From: Betaproteobacteria bacterium
Lineage (GTDB): Bacteria; Pseudomonadota; Gammaproteobacteria; Burkholderiales; Usitatibacteraceae
NCBI GenBank assembly: GCA_025362705.1
Contig: JANYFH010000393.1
Coordinates: 1 to 6,672, forward strand
Reading direction: 5' to 3'
Length of the DNA: 6,672 nt
Position 1 is the stretch's first letter; every line of letters begins with the position of its first letter. Of this stretch, positions 5,049 to 6,672 are shown one piece after another. A program made the translations under genes and the position numbers. Below the pieces are notes generated by a model. It did not search any database. It saw only the letters and a program-made list of their open reading frames with translations, and was not told the origin of the DNA.

Positions 5049-6672
5049 CCCTGCCAGAGCTATGCATCAAACGACCCGTATTTGCGACCGTGCTGAGCCT
5101 GGCAGTGCTATTGATCGGCTTGATTTCGTATAGCCGCCTGTCGGTACGCGAATACCCGAAAATCGATGAGCCGGTGGTCAGCATCGAGACCGTATACAAA
5201 GGTGCCTCGGCAGAGGTGGTCGAATCGACCATCACCAAACCACTCGAGGATTCTCTCTCCGGCATTGAGGGGGTCGACGTGATGACGTCGCAGACCCGCT
5301 CCGAGCGCAGCCAGATCAACATCAAATTCAAACTCACGCGTGATCCGGACTCTGCGGCGGCGGACGTGCGCGATAAAGTGGCACGTGTGCGCGGTCGATT
5401 GCCCGAGGCGGCCGATGATTCGATCATCTCCAAAGTCGAAGCAGACGCTGATCCAATCATGTTCGTCAGCTTCAACAGCGATAAGCACACGCCGCTCGAA
5501 GTGTCCGACTACGCCAATCGTTACATCAAACCACGCTTTTCCACGCTTCCCGGCGCGGCTGACGTGCGCATCTTTGGCGAACGCAAGATATCAATGCGCA
5601 TCTGGCTGGATCGAAACAAATTGGCTGCTTACAAACTGGCACCCGTCGATGTGGAAGACGCATTGCGCCGCCAGAATGTAGAAGTGCCGGCAGGTCGAAT
5701 TGAAAGCCGCTCGCGGGAATTTTCTGTGCTGGCGCAAACGGATCTGCAGACACCGGAACAATTCAACAATATCGTCATCAAGGACGCCGGCGGCTATCCG
5801 GTGCGGCTTCGCGATGTGGCGCGCGCTGAGATAGCGCCGATCGACGAGCGCGTTCTCGCCCGCTATAACGGCCGCAACGCCGCGACGCTGGCGATCATCA
5901 AGCAGGCAACTGCCAATCCGCTCGAACTATCGGTTGCGGTACGTTCAGAGTCAGACGAAATCCAGAAGACTTTGCCGCCCGGCATGAAGCTTGAGGTGAT
6001 CTACGATAGCTCGCTGTTTATCGAGCAGGCGATCAAGGCGGTATTCGGGACCATCTGGGAGGCCATCGTGCTCGTCGCGCTGGTTATTTTTCTGTTCCTG
6101 CGCAACCTGCGCGCGACCATCATTCCGCTGATCACGATTCCGGTGTCATTGATCGGTGCGTTCGCGTTGATGTACGCATTTAATTTCAGTATCAACACGC
6201 TGACACTGCTGGCGATGGTGCTGGCAATCGGCTTGGTGGTTGACGACGCCATCGTGGTGCTGGAAAACATCTATCGCAATATGGAATCGGGAATGAAGCG
6301 AAAGGAAGCTGCGATCAAAGGCGCACGCGAAATCGCTTTTGCCGTAGTCGCAATGACACTCACGCTGGCCGCGGTTTACGCGCCGCTGGCCTTTGCAACC
6401 GGACGCACCGGTCGGCTGTTCATCGAATTTGCGTTGGCCCTTGCGGGGGCGGTGGTGGTGTCCGGGTTTGTCGCACTGACGCTCTCGCCGATGCTTTGCT
6501 CACTCATCCTTAAACACGATGTGAAACACGGCAAGGTTTATAACGCAATTGAATCGGTGCTGTTGCGTGTCACCGACATCTACAAGCGAACGCTGACAAC
6601 CGTACTGCACAAACGCGGCATTGGCGTTGGCGTATGGCTGGTATTTGTTCTATTGGCGATTCCTTTGTTCCT
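5045..6672 (+). CDS. RND efflux pump inner-membrane permease (AcrB/MexI-like), 3' truncated
   Basis: Proton-driven inner-membrane transporter forming a trimer that passes substrates to the adaptor and outer channel. It starts with GTG at 5045, overlapping the adaptor stop as GTGA, with a good ribosome binding site. The frame is open through the window end: 542 codons are present of about 1030 expected. The first transmembrane helix (about 10-27) is followed by SVREYPKIDEPVVSIET and the periplasmic porter subdomains, including the segment YKGASAEVVESTITKPLEDS. Helix 2 begins near residue 332. Helix 4 carries GLVVDDAIVVLENI, where Asp400 and Asp401 correspond to the proton-relay pair D407/D408 of AcrB. 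Helices 5 and 6 contain MTLTLAAVYAPLAF and TLSPMLCSL, and the window ends inside the predicted helix 7. The partner Lys on helix 10 lies outside the window. The class is clear; drug, solvent or metabolite specificity cannot be read, though the sequence reads as a multidrug-type rather than a heavy-metal (CusA) pump. Confidence 0.94.
   Translation, partial: MTLPELCIKRPVFATVLSLAVLLIGLISYSRLSVREYPKIDEPVVSIETVYKGASAEVVESTITKPLEDSLSGIEGVDVMTSQTRSERSQINIKFKLTRDPDSAAADVRDKVARVRGRLPEAADDSIISKVEADADPIMFVSFNSDKHTPLEVSDYANRYIKPRFSTLPGAADVRIFGERKISMRIWLDRNKLAAYKLAPVDVEDALRRQNVEVPAGRIESRSREFSVLAQTDLQTPEQFNNIVIKDAGGYPVRLRDVARAEIAPIDERVLARYNGRNAATLAIIKQATANPLELSVAVRSESDEIQKTLPPGMKLEVIYDSSLFIEQAIKAVFGTIWEAIVLVALVIFLFLRNLRATIIPLITIPVSLIGAFALMYAFNFSINTLTLLAMVLAIGLVVDDAIVVLENIYRNMESGMKRKEAAIKGAREIAFAVVAMTLTLAAVYAPLAFATGRTGRLFIEFALALAGAVVVSGFVALTLSPMLCSLILKHDVKHGKVYNAIESVLLRVTDIYKRTLTTVLHKRGIGVGVWLVFVLLAIPLF

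Noticed and set aside
4786..5490. Antisense open frame (234 residues) spanning the adaptor-pump junction.
   Set aside because: It lies opposite two well-supported genes with intact motifs, and its sequence is Ser/Arg rich with no recognisable domain.

Overview
The window reads as ordinary chromosomal sequence from a Gram-negative proteobacterium. A betaproteobacterium is most likely, judged from the moderately high GC, the very Burkholderiales-like thiolase and acyl-CoA dehydrogenase sequences, a DUF465 (YdcH-family) protein and an inner-membrane RND efflux pump. The taxonomic guess is inference from protein flavour, not from a marker gene.

Layout, left to right. (1) 1-1058, plus strand: the 3' seven-eighths of a beta-ketoadipyl-CoA-type thiolase, cut by the window edge. 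(2) 1143-2300, plus strand: a complete acyl-CoA dehydrogenase, 84 bp downstream and probably co-transcribed; both enzymes fit aromatic or fatty acyl-CoA catabolism. (3) 2376-3308, minus strand: an HD-superfamily metal-dependent phosphohydrolase, convergent with the dehydrogenase. Its first metal motif is strikingly like that of eukaryotic cyclic-nucleotide phosphodiesterases. (4) 3309-3480: a divergent intergenic region carrying candidate promoter elements and an imperfect hairpin. (5) 3481-3693, plus strand: a 70-residue DUF465 protein with a very strong ribosome binding site. (6) 3694-3851: a short leader holding a possible 17-codon upstream reading frame. (7) 3852-5048 and 5045 to the window end, plus strand: the periplasmic adaptor and inner-membrane pump of an RND efflux system. 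They overlap by 4 bases (GTGA), so they are clearly an operon; the pump is cut by the window end after about 542 of roughly 1030 residues.

The adaptor and pump would join an outer-membrane TolC-type channel (none in the window) to expel substrates using the proton gradient. The thiolase and dehydrogenase would feed acetyl-CoA into central metabolism. Nothing links these two blocks except proximity. I find no mobile element, CRISPR array, tRNA or rRNA, and no clearly novel multi-gene system. The points most worth checking are the PDE-like HD protein, the relocated catalytic glutamate of the dehydrogenase, and the upstream reading frame that ends in ATGA on the adaptor start codon.
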